Below are positions 35,018-46,122 of a stretch of 64,000 bases of DNA, in pieces; within the stretch, counting starts at the first letter, position 1; each line of letters begins with the position of its first letter. The position numbers and the translations under genes were made by a program. The notes under the pieces are model-generated. The model did no database searches, was not told where the DNA came from, and saw nothing but the letters and a program-made list of their open reading frames with translations. The stretch is from Bog-473 sp963783965 (GTDB taxonomy: Bacteria; Actinomycetota; Acidimicrobiia; Acidimicrobiales; RAAP-2). The stretch is taken from the NCBI GenBank assembly GCA_963783965.1, contig CAWAPQ010000001.1, positions 310,001-374,000 of the forward strand. The letters run 5' to 3'.

Positions 35018-36208
35018 TTATCGAGCCTTTCTCGTTCGCTTCGAGCGCGACCGCGGGTGAGCCTTGGGCGCAGGAGCTACCTCGTCCTCTGATGCCTTGC
35101 CGTTCGCGGGTCGCTTCCCCGCCGCCGGCTTCCTTCCGTTCGTGGGCGCCCGGCCGTTCGTCTTGGCACCGTTGGCCTTCACCCCGTCCTTGGCCGGCGG
35201 GAGCGTCGCCTTGGCGGCCGCAGTGCCGTCCGTCGCCTTCGAGGTCTTCTTGGCCGGTTTCGCCGGCGCCGGTTTCTCTTTCTCCTTCTCTTTCTCCTTG
35301 GCACCTGAGCCGATTTCGCGCTCGTGCACCACAGGGGTCACCATGCCCGTTCGGAACATCACCTCCTGCGTTCCGATGCGCATGGCCGACGACACCACCA
35401 TGTAAATGGTTGCTCCGGCGGGCACTCTTAGGTAAATGACACCGAAAATAATAGGGAAAAACTTCTGCATTGTTTGCATCTGTGGGTTCGCCGCAGCAGC
35501 CTGAGGATTGCGGCTATTCATCTGCTTCATTTGGTAGTACTGCAGGAACATCGCAGCCCCAATGAGCACCAGGTAGGGGAGGACCAATACTGCCTGGCTA
35601 GCGCTTCCCGGGAAGGCGTGATGCGACAGAGGAAGGGATGACAAATCCATTCCGAACCACCAATGCATTTGGCCATGACTGGCCACCAATGCTTGGTGCA
35701 TTTGCGAGCTCGTCGGAATGTAACGGGGCTCCGCGCACCCAAGGGTTTGGACACACTTCACTGTGTGTCCAGCCACGTTCGTATATGTCGAACCCTTGGG
35801 CACGACGTTGGAGAGCCCGCGGATGAGCGAGTACAGCACGATGAGGAACGGCATCTGCAGGAGGCTGGGCAGGCAGGCCCCGAACGGGCTCGTCCCGTTC
35901 TCCTTGTAGAGCTTCATCATCTCCTGGTTGAGCATTTCCCGGTTCTCCGGGCCCTTGTACTTGGCCTGGAGTTTCTTCATCTCGGGCTGCAGCCGCTGCA
36001 TCGCCAGCATCGACTTGGTGCTCTTCACCGTGACCGGCGTCAGGGCCAGCATGATGAGGATGGTCAGGCCGGTGATGGCGAAGCCGTAGTTGGGCCAGAC
36101 GGAGTACAGGGCGGCCAGGATGAGCCCGAACAGCTCGAAGAGGGGATGGAAGATCTCCCCGACCAGCTTGAACAGGGAATTCTCAGCCAGGAGAGGGTTG
36201 CTCAACAC
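35018..36208 (-). CDS. yidC: Membrane protein insertase YidC
   Basis: A 396-residue insertase with five to six helices. NYGFAITGLTILIMLALTPVTVKS is the first conserved helix, RLQPEMKKLQAKYKG the cytoplasmic coiled pair, and CLPSLLQMPFLIVLYSLIRGL the next. A Lys/Glu/Pro/Ala-rich basic tail of about 110 residues (KEKEKEKPAPAKPAKK) follows, which probably binds ribosomes. The loop-coding region at 35400-35700 is markedly AT-richer than its surroundings. It overlaps the end of yidD by 7 nt. Confidence 0.95.
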   Translation of the reverse strand: MLSNPLLAENSLFKLVGEIFHPLFELFGLILAALYSVWPNYGFAITGLTILIMLALTPVTVKSTKSMLAMQRLQPEMKKLQAKYKGPENREMLNQEMMKLYKENGTSPFGACLPSLLQMPFLIVLYSLIRGLSNVVPKGSTYTNVAGHTVKCVQTLGCAEPRYIPTSSQMHQALVASHGQMHWWFGMDLSSLPLSHHAFPGSASQAVLVLPYLVLIGAAMFLQYYQMKQMNSRNPQAAAANPQMQTMQKFFPIIFGVIYLRVPAGATIYMVVSSAMRIGTQEVMFRTGMVTPVVHEREIGSGAKEKEKEKEKPAPAKPAKKTSKATDGTAAAKATLPPAKDGVKANGAKTNGRAPTNGRKPAAGKRPANGKASEDEVAPAPKAHPRSRSKRTRKAR

Positions 36209-36474
36209 GGACGGCTCCGTTCATGGGCGTGGACTCGCACGGGCACCAGGTCCACGCCGTGGGGCCCGAAGGGGCGGCATCGCAGCAGGCGGCGGGCACT
36301 CAACGCCAGGCCGCGCCAGAAGCCGTGCTCCGTGAAGGCCTCCACGGCGTAGGTCGAGCAACTCGGGTAGAAGCGGCAGGGTGAGATCCGCCCCGACGCG
36401 GCACCCTGATAGGCGGTGACCAGGGCGATCGCCACCCGAACAGGCAGGCTCGCTCCGGCCTCGGGGTTCCTCAT
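36202..36474 (-). CDS. yidD: Membrane protein insertion efficiency factor YidD
   Basis: A 90-residue protein with the YidD signature ALVTAYQGAASGRISPCRFYPSCSTYAVEA followed by RGLALSARRLLRCRPFGPHGVDLVP. The three cysteines of the family are present. It is a small peripheral membrane protein that helps YidC. Its start overlaps the rnpA stop as ATGA and its end overlaps yidC, so the rpmH-rnpA-yidD-yidC order is compact. Confidence 0.95.
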   Translation of the reverse strand: MRNPEAGASLPVRVAIALVTAYQGAASGRISPCRFYPSCSTYAVEAFTEHGFWRGLALSARRLLRCRPFGPHGVDLVPVRVHAHERSRPC

Positions 36475-36830
36475 GCCGGCACCGGGATCCGCCCTGCCTT
36501 CAGGAGCGCCGTCGCCACGTTCTCACGCAACTCGGCGCTCCCCAGCGCCACCGCAGAGGGCTCCAGACGCACCAGGTAGGTGCCACGAGCCAGGGTGGGA
36601 GCTGAGGAGCGGACCACTTCGCGGACCCGCCGCCTGAGAGAATTCCGCACGACCGCGCCGCCGCAGTGCCGGCCAATTGCGTACGCCACCTGGGGATACA
36701 CCCCAGGATCGCCGGCAGGGGCGGGGACGAACGTCACACGCACGGGGCCGCTGGCCCCACGTGCTCGTGAGCGTTGCAGCTCGGCGAACGCCGCGCGGCG
36801 GGTGATGCGTCCGACCGTCCGTGCAGGCAC
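36471..36830 (-). CDS. rnpA: Ribonuclease P protein component
   Basis: A 119-residue basic protein subunit of RNase P, which matures tRNA 5' ends. The RNR signature appears as AVVRNSLRRRVREVVR near residues 59-75, preceded by QVAYAIGRHCGGA. GTG 36830 lies 9 nt after rpmH. No rnpB RNA gene is seen in the window. Confidence 0.94.
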   Translation of the reverse strand: MPARTVGRITRRAAFAELQRSRARGASGPVRVTFVPAPAGDPGVYPQVAYAIGRHCGGAVVRNSLRRRVREVVRSSAPTLARGTYLVRLEPSAVALGSAELRENVATALLKAGRIPVPA

Positions 36831-36839
36831 AGGAGGCCC

Positions 36840-36974
36840 TCAGACGGTGAGACGGTGGCGCCCCTTGAGCCGCCGCGACTTCAAGATGGCCCGCCCCGCC
36901 CGCGTGGACATGCGCTTGCGGAACCCGTGGGTGCGAGCCCGTTTCCGGGTGTTCGGTTGATAAGTGCGCTTCAC
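36840..36974 (-). CDS. rpmH: 50S ribosomal protein L34
   Basis: A 44-residue basic protein read from GTG 36974: VKRTYQPNTRKRARTHGF, then RKRMSTRAGRAILKSRR and LKGRHRLTV. This is a canonical L34. GAAAGG lies about 10 nt before the start. It is the first gene of the rpmH-rnpA-yidD-yidC-jag-rsmG operon, divergent from dnaA across 245 nt. Confidence 0.97.
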   Translation of the reverse strand: MKRTYQPNTRKRARTHGFRKRMSTRAGRAILKSRRLKGRHRLTV

Positions 36975-37219
36975 GTCAATTCAGCCTTTCGCGACAGCCG
37001 TACGGCATCCGGAGCCGGTTCGTCGCAGGTTCCATGCCTCGGCCTTCGAGTCGATTCCGGCCGCCGGCGGCGAGTCCTCCCATGTTAGGCGCGATTTGGC
37101 GGTGGCCTCTAGTCGCATCGCCCGGCACGGTGTACGTTCAACCAATTACCCGTACCGAGGATCGTTCCGAACATGTGAGCTGGACGCCGAGGGGGGAGAA
37201 GGGGCGTTCGGAACTCGCA
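36975..37219. promoter_or_regulatory. Divergent rpmH-dnaA promoter region
   Basis: This 245-nt gap must hold the promoters for rpmH (left) and dnaA (right). TAACAT on the minus strand near 37082 is a possible -10 for rpmH. I see no perfect DnaA box here. If dnaA starts at GTG 37175 instead of GTG 37220 the gap is shorter. Confidence 0.45.
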
Positions 37220-38608
37220 GTGACCCAGGCAGGAGATCTTTGGACACGATGCACCGGGTCCTTGCGCGACCAGGTGTCGGAGAGCACCTGGCAGCTGTGG
37301 CTCTCCGGCATTGAGCCGGTGGCTTACACCGACGGTGAGTTCGTCCTGTCCGTCCCCAATGGCCTCATCCGCGAACGGGTGGAGTCGCGCTACCTGCCGA
37401 TGATTGAGGACACCCTGGCCAACGAGGTCGGTGCCCCCGTCCGCGGCCGCCTCGAGGTGCAGGAGCCCGAACCTCTGGCCACGCCGGTCGAACCCTCGAC
37501 CGAGCGGGTCTTCGGCCTGGCTTCCGAGCCGGAGCCCGGGCCCGGGCCGGCGAACCGGGGCGGTCGTGAATCGCCGGCCGTCCAGCTGGACACCAAATTC
37601 ACCTTCGAGACCTTCGTCGCTGCATCATCGAACCGCCTGGCGCACGCCGCCGCGCAGGCCGTGGCGGAAACGCCCGGCCGGTCCTACAACCCCCTGTTCA
37701 TTTACGGCGACTCCGGGCTGGGCAAGACCCACCTGCTCCACGCCATCGGGAACTACGTGACCGAGAACTACCCACGTCGCAAGGTCCTCTACGTCACTAC
37801 TGAGACCTTCATGAACGACTTCGTCGACTCCCTCCGCACCTCGACCACCCTGACCTTCAAGCGGCGCTACAGGGACTGCGACGTCCTGCTCATCGACGAC
37901 GTCCAGTTCATGGAGCGCAAAGAGGGCCTCCAGGAGGAGTTCTTCCACACCTACAACGACCTCAAGGGTGCCTCCAAACAGATCGTCCTGACCTCGGACC
38001 GGCCGCCCAAATCCATCGAGACACTGGAAGACCGCCTGCGCAGCCGCTTCCTCTCGGGCCTGATCACCGAGATCGACCCTCCCGACCTCGAGACCCGCCT
38101 GGCCATTCTGCGCTCCAAGTCCATGAGCGAGCGCCAGGAAGTGCCCGACGACGTCCTGGAATTCATCGCCTCCCACGTCAAGGACAACATCCGGGAGCTC
38201 GAGGGGGCGCTGACCCGCATCTGCGCCTTCGCCAACCTCAACAAGGAGCCCATTTCGCTGGCCCAGGCCGAGAAGGTCCTCTCGGATCTCGTCCTGGCCG
38301 GCGAACCCCGCCGGATCACGCCCCAAATGATCCTCGACGCCACCTCAGCCAGCTACGGCTTCTCCGTCGATGCGATCTGCGGCCCCAGCCGCACCCGACC
38401 GCTCGTCACCGCACGCCAGGTCGCCATGTACCTGACCAGGGAACTCACTGACTACAGCTATCCGGCCATCGGGCGCGTCTTCGGCAAACGGGACCACACG
38501 ACCGTTATCCATGCCGTGGACAAGATCGCCGGTCAGATGCAGGAGCGACGACAGATCTACGAGCAGGTCACCGAGCTCATTCAGAAGATCCGTGCCGGCT
38601 CGGCCTGA
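37220..38608 (+). CDS. dnaA: Chromosomal replication initiator DnaA
   Basis: A 462-residue initiator. Domain I covers residues 1-75 (LWTRCTGSLRDQVSESTWQLWL). A Pro/Glu linker follows, then the AAA+ domain with Walker A GDSGLGKTH (163-171), Walker B LLIDDVQF and sensor TSDRPPKSIETLEDRLRSRF. Domain IV is the DNA-binding helix pair with ARQVAMYLTRELTDYSYPAIG and GKRDHTTVIHAVDKI. The start is a choice between GTG 37220 and GTG 37175; the former begins right at conserved domain I. dnaN follows after 300 nt. Confidence 0.97.
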   Translation: MTQAGDLWTRCTGSLRDQVSESTWQLWLSGIEPVAYTDGEFVLSVPNGLIRERVESRYLPMIEDTLANEVGAPVRGRLEVQEPEPLATPVEPSTERVFGLASEPEPGPGPANRGGRESPAVQLDTKFTFETFVAASSNRLAHAAAQAVAETPGRSYNPLFIYGDSGLGKTHLLHAIGNYVTENYPRRKVLYVTTETFMNDFVDSLRTSTTLTFKRRYRDCDVLLIDDVQFMERKEGLQEEFFHTYNDLKGASKQIVLTSDRPPKSIETLEDRLRSRFLSGLITEIDPPDLETRLAILRSKSMSERQEVPDDVLEFIASHVKDNIRELEGALTRICAFANLNKEPISLAQAEKVLSDLVLAGEPRRITPQMILDATSASYGFSVDAICGPSRTRPLVTARQVAMYLTRELTDYSYPAIGRVFGKRDHTTVIHAVDKIAGQMQERRQIYEQVTELIQKIRAGSA

Positions 38609-38908
38609 CCGCACGCCCTTCCTCCACGCCCTCCACCACGTTGTGGTTTGCCGAAGGCAAAGGCTGGGGACCACCTCCCCCAACCCTGGGGACCGGCCTC
38701 GCAGTTGTCCCCAAGCCGAGCCGGCAGACCCCGCGCGTAGCATCAGCGTCGCTCCCGGCCCACACCGTCATGGGGACAGCAACTCCTGCGCCGAGCAGGG
38801 ATGGGACCATGTCATCCACAATCCACACCCCTTACTACCTTTACAAGACACATATACCTCTCCTTCCAGAATGAAGGACCGGGAAAACTCTCGAAAGGAC
38901 AAGCGTCG
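38609..38908. other. Candidate chromosomal origin oriC (dnaA-dnaN gap)
   Basis: This 300-nt gene-free stretch holds clustered DnaA-box-like nonamers. They are TCATCCACA (38812-38820, 8/9) directly followed by CAATCCACA (38819-38827), TTGTCCCCA (38705-38713, one mismatch to TTGTCCACA) and three TGGGGAC-type copies on the other strand at 38665, 38687 and 38771. A less GC-rich tract with CTTTACAAGACACATATAC at about 38840-38858 is a possible unwinding element. The dnaA-dnaN gap is the usual actinobacterial origin; strand bias of genes switches nearby. Confidence 0.75.
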
Positions 38909-40027
38909 GTGAAGTTCAGATCCGAGCGCGATGCACTCGTTGACATGCTGGCCACATCGAGTCGGGCCGTGGGAGGCCGTGGCGGCTCGTCGCCGGTGCT
39001 GCTGGGCTTGCTGCTGACATGTGAAGGCAATTCCCTGACCGTCACGGGGACGGACCTCGACCTCACGATTCAGGTGACGGGGGAGGTCATCGGGATCGAC
39101 AACGGAAGTTGTGTCATTCCGGCGCGGCTCTCGACGGACATCGTGCGCCGTCTGGAGCCGGGGGCGGTGACGTTTGCGGACCAGGGGGACCACATCACGA
39201 TCAGCGCGGCCCGTTCGACGTTCAAGCTCCACACGTATCCCGTCGTGGAGTTCCCGCCGGTGGGAAAGACCGACGAACCGACGACCCAACTGTCCGAGAC
39301 GGCGCTGGGTGAAGCGGTACGCCAGGTGGTGCGTGCTGCATCACACGACGACGGCCGGCCGCTGTTGACCGGGGTACTCGTCTCGCGCGTCGACGGATCG
39401 ATTCGCATGGTGGCCACCGACTCGTATCGGATGGCGATGCGCGACCTGCCGGACTCCGAGACGATCCCCGGGGAGGAGGATCTGCTCGTGCCAGCCCGGG
39501 CCCTCTCCGAGCTCCAGCGGCTGCCGACCGGGACGATTTCGGAGGGTTCGGAGACGAACCGCGTGGGCGTGGCCGCCAATGCCAACGAGATCACGTTCTG
39601 GCAGGGCAACGTCCAGATCAGCACCCGGCTCTTGGAGGGCCGTTACCCGGACTACAAGCAATTGATCCCTGACCACTACCCGAACCGTCTACACCTCGGG
39701 AAGGAGAGCTTCGTCTCGGCGCTGCGGCGCGTCCAGCTCCTCGTACGTGACAACACGACGCCGGTGCGGTTGTCCATGCGCCAAGGCGGGGTCGACCTGA
39801 GCGTGCAGAGCCAAGACGTCGGTGACGCGTCGGAAGCCGTGGACGGGGACTACACCGGAGAGGACCTCGTGATTGCGTTCAACCCGTCGTACCTCATCGA
39901 TGGCGTGGAGGCCGTGGCCGGCGACGAGGTGATTGTCGAGACGGCGGACGCCTCTCGCGCCGCAACGGTACGTGGCGCCGAAGATCAGGAGTTCCGCTAT
40001 CTCCTGATGCCGGTCCGCGTCTCCTGA
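38909..40027 (+). CDS. dnaN: DNA polymerase III beta sliding clamp
   Basis: A 372-residue ring-forming processivity clamp. It starts VKFRSERDALVDMLATSSRAV, has three clamp repeats of about 120 residues, and ends with EFRYLLMPVRVS, the conserved C-terminus (usually YLLMPVRL). GTG 38909 is chosen over an upstream in-frame codon within the oriC segment because GAAAGGAC lies about 9 nt before it. It follows oriC and is 16 nt before recF. Confidence 0.97.
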   Translation: MKFRSERDALVDMLATSSRAVGGRGGSSPVLLGLLLTCEGNSLTVTGTDLDLTIQVTGEVIGIDNGSCVIPARLSTDIVRRLEPGAVTFADQGDHITISAARSTFKLHTYPVVEFPPVGKTDEPTTQLSETALGEAVRQVVRAASHDDGRPLLTGVLVSRVDGSIRMVATDSYRMAMRDLPDSETIPGEEDLLVPARALSELQRLPTGTISEGSETNRVGVAANANEITFWQGNVQISTRLLEGRYPDYKQLIPDHYPNRLHLGKESFVSALRRVQLLVRDNTTPVRLSMRQGGVDLSVQSQDVGDASEAVDGDYTGEDLVIAFNPSYLIDGVEAVAGDEVIVETADASRAATVRGAEDQEFRYLLMPVRVS

Positions 40028-40043
40028 ACGGCACGCGGTCGCG

Positions 40044-41123
40044 GTGAGCGTCCGACACCTGGAGTTGGCCGATTTCCGCCTCTTCCGGGCCATGCAGGTC
40101 GACCTGGACCCGGAGGGAACCACCGTCATCACGGGATCGAACGGCACCGGGAAAACCAGTGTCCTCGAAGCGCTGGCCTATCTCGGGACCCGCCGGTCCT
40201 TTCGTGGCGCCCCCCCCGAGGCCATGGTGCGAACGGGGACCGAGAGCGCCATTGTGCGAGCCGAGCTCGAAGCTCGGGACAGCCCGACCCTGGTGGAGGC
40301 CCAGATCCTGCCGGCGGGGCGCAGCCGCACCAGGGTGAACCGCAAGGCGGTCGGCGGAAGACGTGAGCTCGGCGCCGCCGCGCCCTGCACGGTTTTCTCT
40401 CCGGAGGATCTCGTCATCGTCAGTGGCGGACCGAAGGGCCGCCGGGAGGTTCTCGACGATGCGCTGGCCGTGCTGGACGCGGAGGGAGCCCGCGCCGCGG
40501 ACGAGACCGAACGCGTGTTGCGCCAGCGCGCCGCGCTCCTGCGCCAGTCGGGGGCCCGGGCCGGCGCGGAGGTCGCGGCGACCCTCGATGTGTGGGATCA
40601 GCGCTTGGCGGACGCCGGCAAGGTGCTCGTTGCCGCCCGGGAGCGACTGGTGGCGGAGCTCGACCCACTCGTGGCGACGGCGTACGGCCATCTGGCCGGC
40701 GTCGGGGACAGGGTCCTGACGGTGCAGCGGTACATCCGGAGCTGGGACGGCGATCTGTTGGACGCGTTGGGGGCCTCGCGCAAGGACGACCTGCGCCGCG
40801 GCGTCAACACCGTCGGTCCTCACCGGGACGACCTGCTCCTCGAGATTGAGGGGAGGGAAGCACGCACCCACGCGTCGCAGGGAGAGCAGCGCTGCATGGC
40901 GCTCGCCCTGCGTCTGGGCGTTCACCAGCTCATCCTCGCCCGGACGCCGCTCGTCCCCACCCTGCTCCTCGACGATGTCTTCTCCGAGCTGGACCCGGCT
41001 CGCAGCCGGGCCCTGGTGGCCGAACTGCCGGCCGGGCAATCGATCCTGACGACGGCGGCGCCGCTCCCCGAGGGCATCGTGGTCGCCCGGCTCCTCCCTG
41101 TGCAGAGCCTGGGTGCCTCGTGA
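40044..41123 (+). CDS. recF: DNA replication and repair protein RecF
   Basis: A 359-residue SMC-like ATPase that loads RecA at gaps. The N-terminus is VSVRHLELADFRLFR with Walker A GSNGTGKTS at 31-39. The ABC signature HASQGEQRCMALALRLG and Walker B PTLLLDDVFSELDPARS lie in the C-terminal third. Start GTG 40044. The last 4 nt overlap the DciA-like gene. Confidence 0.95.
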   Translation: MSVRHLELADFRLFRAMQVDLDPEGTTVITGSNGTGKTSVLEALAYLGTRRSFRGAPPEAMVRTGTESAIVRAELEARDSPTLVEAQILPAGRSRTRVNRKAVGGRRELGAAAPCTVFSPEDLVIVSGGPKGRREVLDDALAVLDAEGARAADETERVLRQRAALLRQSGARAGAEVAATLDVWDQRLADAGKVLVAARERLVAELDPLVATAYGHLAGVGDRVLTVQRYIRSWDGDLLDALGASRKDDLRRGVNTVGPHRDDLLLEIEGREARTHASQGEQRCMALALRLGVHQLILARTPLVPTLLLDDVFSELDPARSRALVAELPAGQSILTTAAPLPEGIVVARLLPVQSLGAS

Positions 41124-41434
41124 CCAGGTGGCGGGGCGACAGCGGCCCGCGACCGGTGGGCGAATCGATGCCCCGTCTGCTGAGCCGGCTGGGATCGGCC
41201 CCGACGCCCGCAGTCATGGAGGTCGTGTTCACGCGCTGGGAGGAGCTGGTCGGAAGCGAGCTGGGTGGGCATCTGCGACCCCAGCGGGTGGACGGACGTG
41301 TCCTCGTCGTGGCGGTGGAGCACCCGGTATGGGCGACCCGGGCCCGCATGGAATCGGGGCGGATTCTGGCCCGGCTGCGGGAGCTGGGGGAGACGTCGAT
41401 CGACCGCCTGGAGGTCGTCGTCGAGCGCGTCTGA
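41120..41434 (+). CDS. DciA-like (DUF721) helicase-loading factor
   Basis: A 104-residue protein of the DciA/DUF721 family, which assists loading of DnaB in bacteria lacking DnaC. It corresponds in position to Rv0004, between recF and gyrB. The KH-like core reads VFTRWEELVGSELGGHLRPQR and GRVLVVAVEHPVWATRARME. GTG 41120 overlaps the recF stop as GTGA. dnaB of the same replisome lies at 14144. Confidence 0.85.
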   Translation: MTRWRGDSGPRPVGESMPRLLSRLGSAPTPAVMEVVFTRWEELVGSELGGHLRPQRVDGRVLVVAVEHPVWATRARMESGRILARLRELGETSIDRLEVVVERV

Positions 41435-41587
41435 GTGACACGTGCGTGGCGGGTGCCGCGACCGTTCAGAAGTGCCGAATTGAAGCCGCTGTCGGGTAGA
41501 ATGGTGCGTTCGCATCGAAAGGCCGGATGTAAGCGTTCGGGGACTCGATACGCACCGCGAAGACCTCTGTTCTGAAAGGGCGCGCCT
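41435..41587 (+). promoter_or_regulatory. Probable gyrBA promoter region
   Basis: The 153-nt gap before gyrB contains TAGAAT at 41496-41501, a good -10 element; no clear -35 is present at the right spacing. A leader of about 80 nt would precede gyrB. Supercoiling-responsive control is known for gyr genes in general but is not shown here. Confidence 0.4.
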
Positions 41588-43552
<1,965 letters not shown>

Positions 43553-43578
43553 GCGGCCGGACCGGGAGTAGGGAGCAC

Positions 43579-46095
43579 ATGGCACAGACGACACGCGGCT
43601 CGGGTCGCGGGGGAGCGGGCTCGGGCGGGGGCAGCGAAACCCCACCAGGTTCGGAGGAGCCGGTCAGCGGCTCGATCGAGCCGATTGAGATTCAAGAGGA
43701 GATGGAGCGCTCCTTCCTCGAGTACTCCATGTCGGTCATCGTCGCCCGCGCCCTGCCCGACGTGCGCGACGGGCTCAAGCCCGTGCACCGCCGGATCCTC
43801 TACTCCATGTTCGACAACGGGCAGCGTCCCGACCGGCCCCACAGCAAGTGCGCCAAGGTCGTCGGCGAAGTCATGGGGACCTACCACCCGCACGGCGACT
43901 CGGCGATTTACGAGGCGCTGGCCCGCATGGTCCAGGAGTTCTCCCTGCGCCACCCCCTGATCGACGGGCACGGCAGCTTCGGCGGCCGGGGTCCCGATGA
44001 CGGCGCGGCGGCCATGCGCTACACGGAGTGCCGCCTGGCGCCGCTGGCCCTGGAGCTGATGGCCGACATCGACGAAGAGACCGTCGACATGGTGGCCAAC
44101 TACGACGGCTCGGCGCAGGAGCCCGTCGTGCTGCCGGGCCGGTTTCCCAACCTGCTCGTCAACGGTTCACAGGGCATCGCCGTCGGCATGGCGACGAATA
44201 TCCCGCCGCACAACATGGGCGAGGTGATCGACGCCGCGCTGCACGTGCTGCGCCATCCCGAGGCGACGCCGGACGAGCTCATGGAGTTCGTGAAGGGGCC
44301 CGACTTCCCGACGGGGGCACAGATCCTCGGGCGGCAGGGCATTCTCGATGCCTACCGGACCGGTCGTGGCTCCATCAAGATGCGAGCCGTCGCCGAGATC
44401 GAAGAGGGGCGCAGCGGCGACCGCATCGTCGTCTCCGAACTGCCGTACCAGACCTCCGTCGAGGTGATCGAGCAGAAGATCACCGAGCTCGTACGGGGCG
44501 GCGACCTCGAGGGCATCAGCGGCATGCGCAACGCGTCAGCGAACCAGCAGCCGAGCCTGATCATTGAGCTCAAGCGCGACGCCAACGCCAACGTCGTCCT
44601 GAACAACCTGTACAAGCAGACGCCGCTCCAGACCAGCTTCGGCGTCAACATGCTGGCGTTGGTGGACGGCGTGCCGCGCACCTTGAACCTGGCGCAGGCG
44701 CTCTCGCACTACATCGACCACCAGATTGAGGTCATTCAGCGCCGGTCGGCGTACCGCCTGGAGAAGGCGCGCAACCGGGCGCACATCGTCGAGGGCCTCC
44801 TGCGCGCCATCGACATGCTCGATGCCGTCATCGCGACCATCCGGGCATCGGCCGACCGGCCCGAGGCCCGCACGTCACTGATGGCGGAGCCGTTCTCCTT
44901 CACCGAGGTGCAGGCCACGCACATCCTCGACATGACGCTCGGCCGCCTGACGCGGCTCGGGCGCTCCGAGTTGGAGGCGGAGATGGAGGAGTTGCGGGCC
45001 ACCATCGCCGAGCTCGAGTCCATCCTCTCGGACGACAACAAACTGCGGGGCGTCATCGAGACTGAGATGACCGCCATCCGCGACAAGTACGCCAACCCAC
45101 GGCGCAGCGTGGTCACGCACGACCCGGGCGAGATGGGCGTGGAGGACCTGATCTCCGACGAGGAGATTGTGGTGACGATGACCCGGGCCGGCTACATCAA
45201 GTCAGTGGCCGCGGCCGCCTTCCGGACCCAGGGCCGCGGTGGCCGGGGCGTCCAGGGCGCGCGGCTCAAGGAGGAGGACCTGGTCAACCAGGTCGTCCAC
45301 ACCTCCGCCCACGCCTTCCTGTTGCTCTTCTCGAATCAGGGCAAGGTCTACCGGCTGCGCGGGCACGAGATCCCGATGAAGGATCGAACGGCGCGGGGCA
45401 CGGCGGCGATCAACCTGGTGCCCCTGGCCCCGAACGAGTCGATCGCGGCCATCATCGCGACGCGGGAGTTCTCTCCCGACCAGTTCCTGGTGTTCGCCAC
45501 CGCGCTGGGTCAGGTCAAGAAGACGGCCCTGAGCGAGTACGACAAGTCTCGTCGGGAGGGGTTCATCGCCATCAACCTGCGCGACGGCGACGAGCTGGTC
45601 CGGGTGGTGGCCACGTCGGGCGACGACGACCTCTTCGAGGTCACTCGGAACGGCATGACGATCCGCTTCAACGAAGCGGACGTGCGTGCCATGGGCAGGG
45701 ATGCCGCCGGCGTGCGGGGCATCCGGCTCCGTGCCGGGGACGCGGTCGTGTCGCTGGACGTGGCGGCCGACGACACGGACATCCTGATCGTGACCGACGC
45801 CGGCTACGGCAAGCGCACCAAGCTCGAGCGCTTCAACCGTCAGGCGCGCGGGGGACAGGGAGTGCGGGGTATCCGTCTGACAGGCAAACGCGGCTCGGTG
45901 GTCGCCGCGTTCATGATTGCGCTCGACGAGGAGATCCTGTTGGTCTCCTCGGGAGGTGTGGTCATCCGCACGCAGGCCCGCGAGATCGCCTCCCAGGGGC
46001 GCGATGCCACCGGGGTCCGGGTCATGAACCTCGATGATGGCCAGAGCGTGGCCGCAGTGGCGCGGGTGAGTGCGGAGACCGAAGACGGAGGCTGA
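43579..46095 (+). CDS. gyrA: DNA gyrase subunit A
   Basis: An 838-residue cleavage and wrapping subunit. An N-terminal extension of about 35 Gly/Ser-rich residues precedes the conserved IQEEMERSFLEYSMSVI. The quinolone region reads HPHGDSAIYEAL, with Ser108 at the position where Ser usually confers sensitivity. The catalytic Tyr148 is in AAMRYTECRL. The C-terminal wrapping domain has a QGRGGRGVQG-type GyrA box near 555. It converges with lepB. Confidence 0.98.
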   Translation: MAQTTRGSGRGGAGSGGGSETPPGSEEPVSGSIEPIEIQEEMERSFLEYSMSVIVARALPDVRDGLKPVHRRILYSMFDNGQRPDRPHSKCAKVVGEVMGTYHPHGDSAIYEALARMVQEFSLRHPLIDGHGSFGGRGPDDGAAAMRYTECRLAPLALELMADIDEETVDMVANYDGSAQEPVVLPGRFPNLLVNGSQGIAVGMATNIPPHNMGEVIDAALHVLRHPEATPDELMEFVKGPDFPTGAQILGRQGILDAYRTGRGSIKMRAVAEIEEGRSGDRIVVSELPYQTSVEVIEQKITELVRGGDLEGISGMRNASANQQPSLIIELKRDANANVVLNNLYKQTPLQTSFGVNMLALVDGVPRTLNLAQALSHYIDHQIEVIQRRSAYRLEKARNRAHIVEGLLRAIDMLDAVIATIRASADRPEARTSLMAEPFSFTEVQATHILDMTLGRLTRLGRSELEAEMEELRATIAELESILSDDNKLRGVIETEMTAIRDKYANPRRSVVTHDPGEMGVEDLISDEEIVVTMTRAGYIKSVAAAAFRTQGRGGRGVQGARLKEEDLVNQVVHTSAHAFLLLFSNQGKVYRLRGHEIPMKDRTARGTAAINLVPLAPNESIAAIIATREFSPDQFLVFATALGQVKKTALSEYDKSRREGFIAINLRDGDELVRVVATSGDDDLFEVTRNGMTIRFNEADVRAMGRDAAGVRGIRLRAGDAVVSLDVAADDTDILIVTDAGYGKRTKLERFNRQARGGQGVRGIRLTGKRGSVVAAFMIALDEEILLVSSGGVVIRTQAREIASQGRDATGVRVMNLDDGQSVAAVARVSAETEDGG

Positions 46096-46122
46096 AGCCG
46101 GTCGGCTGCGCCGGGTCCGGGC

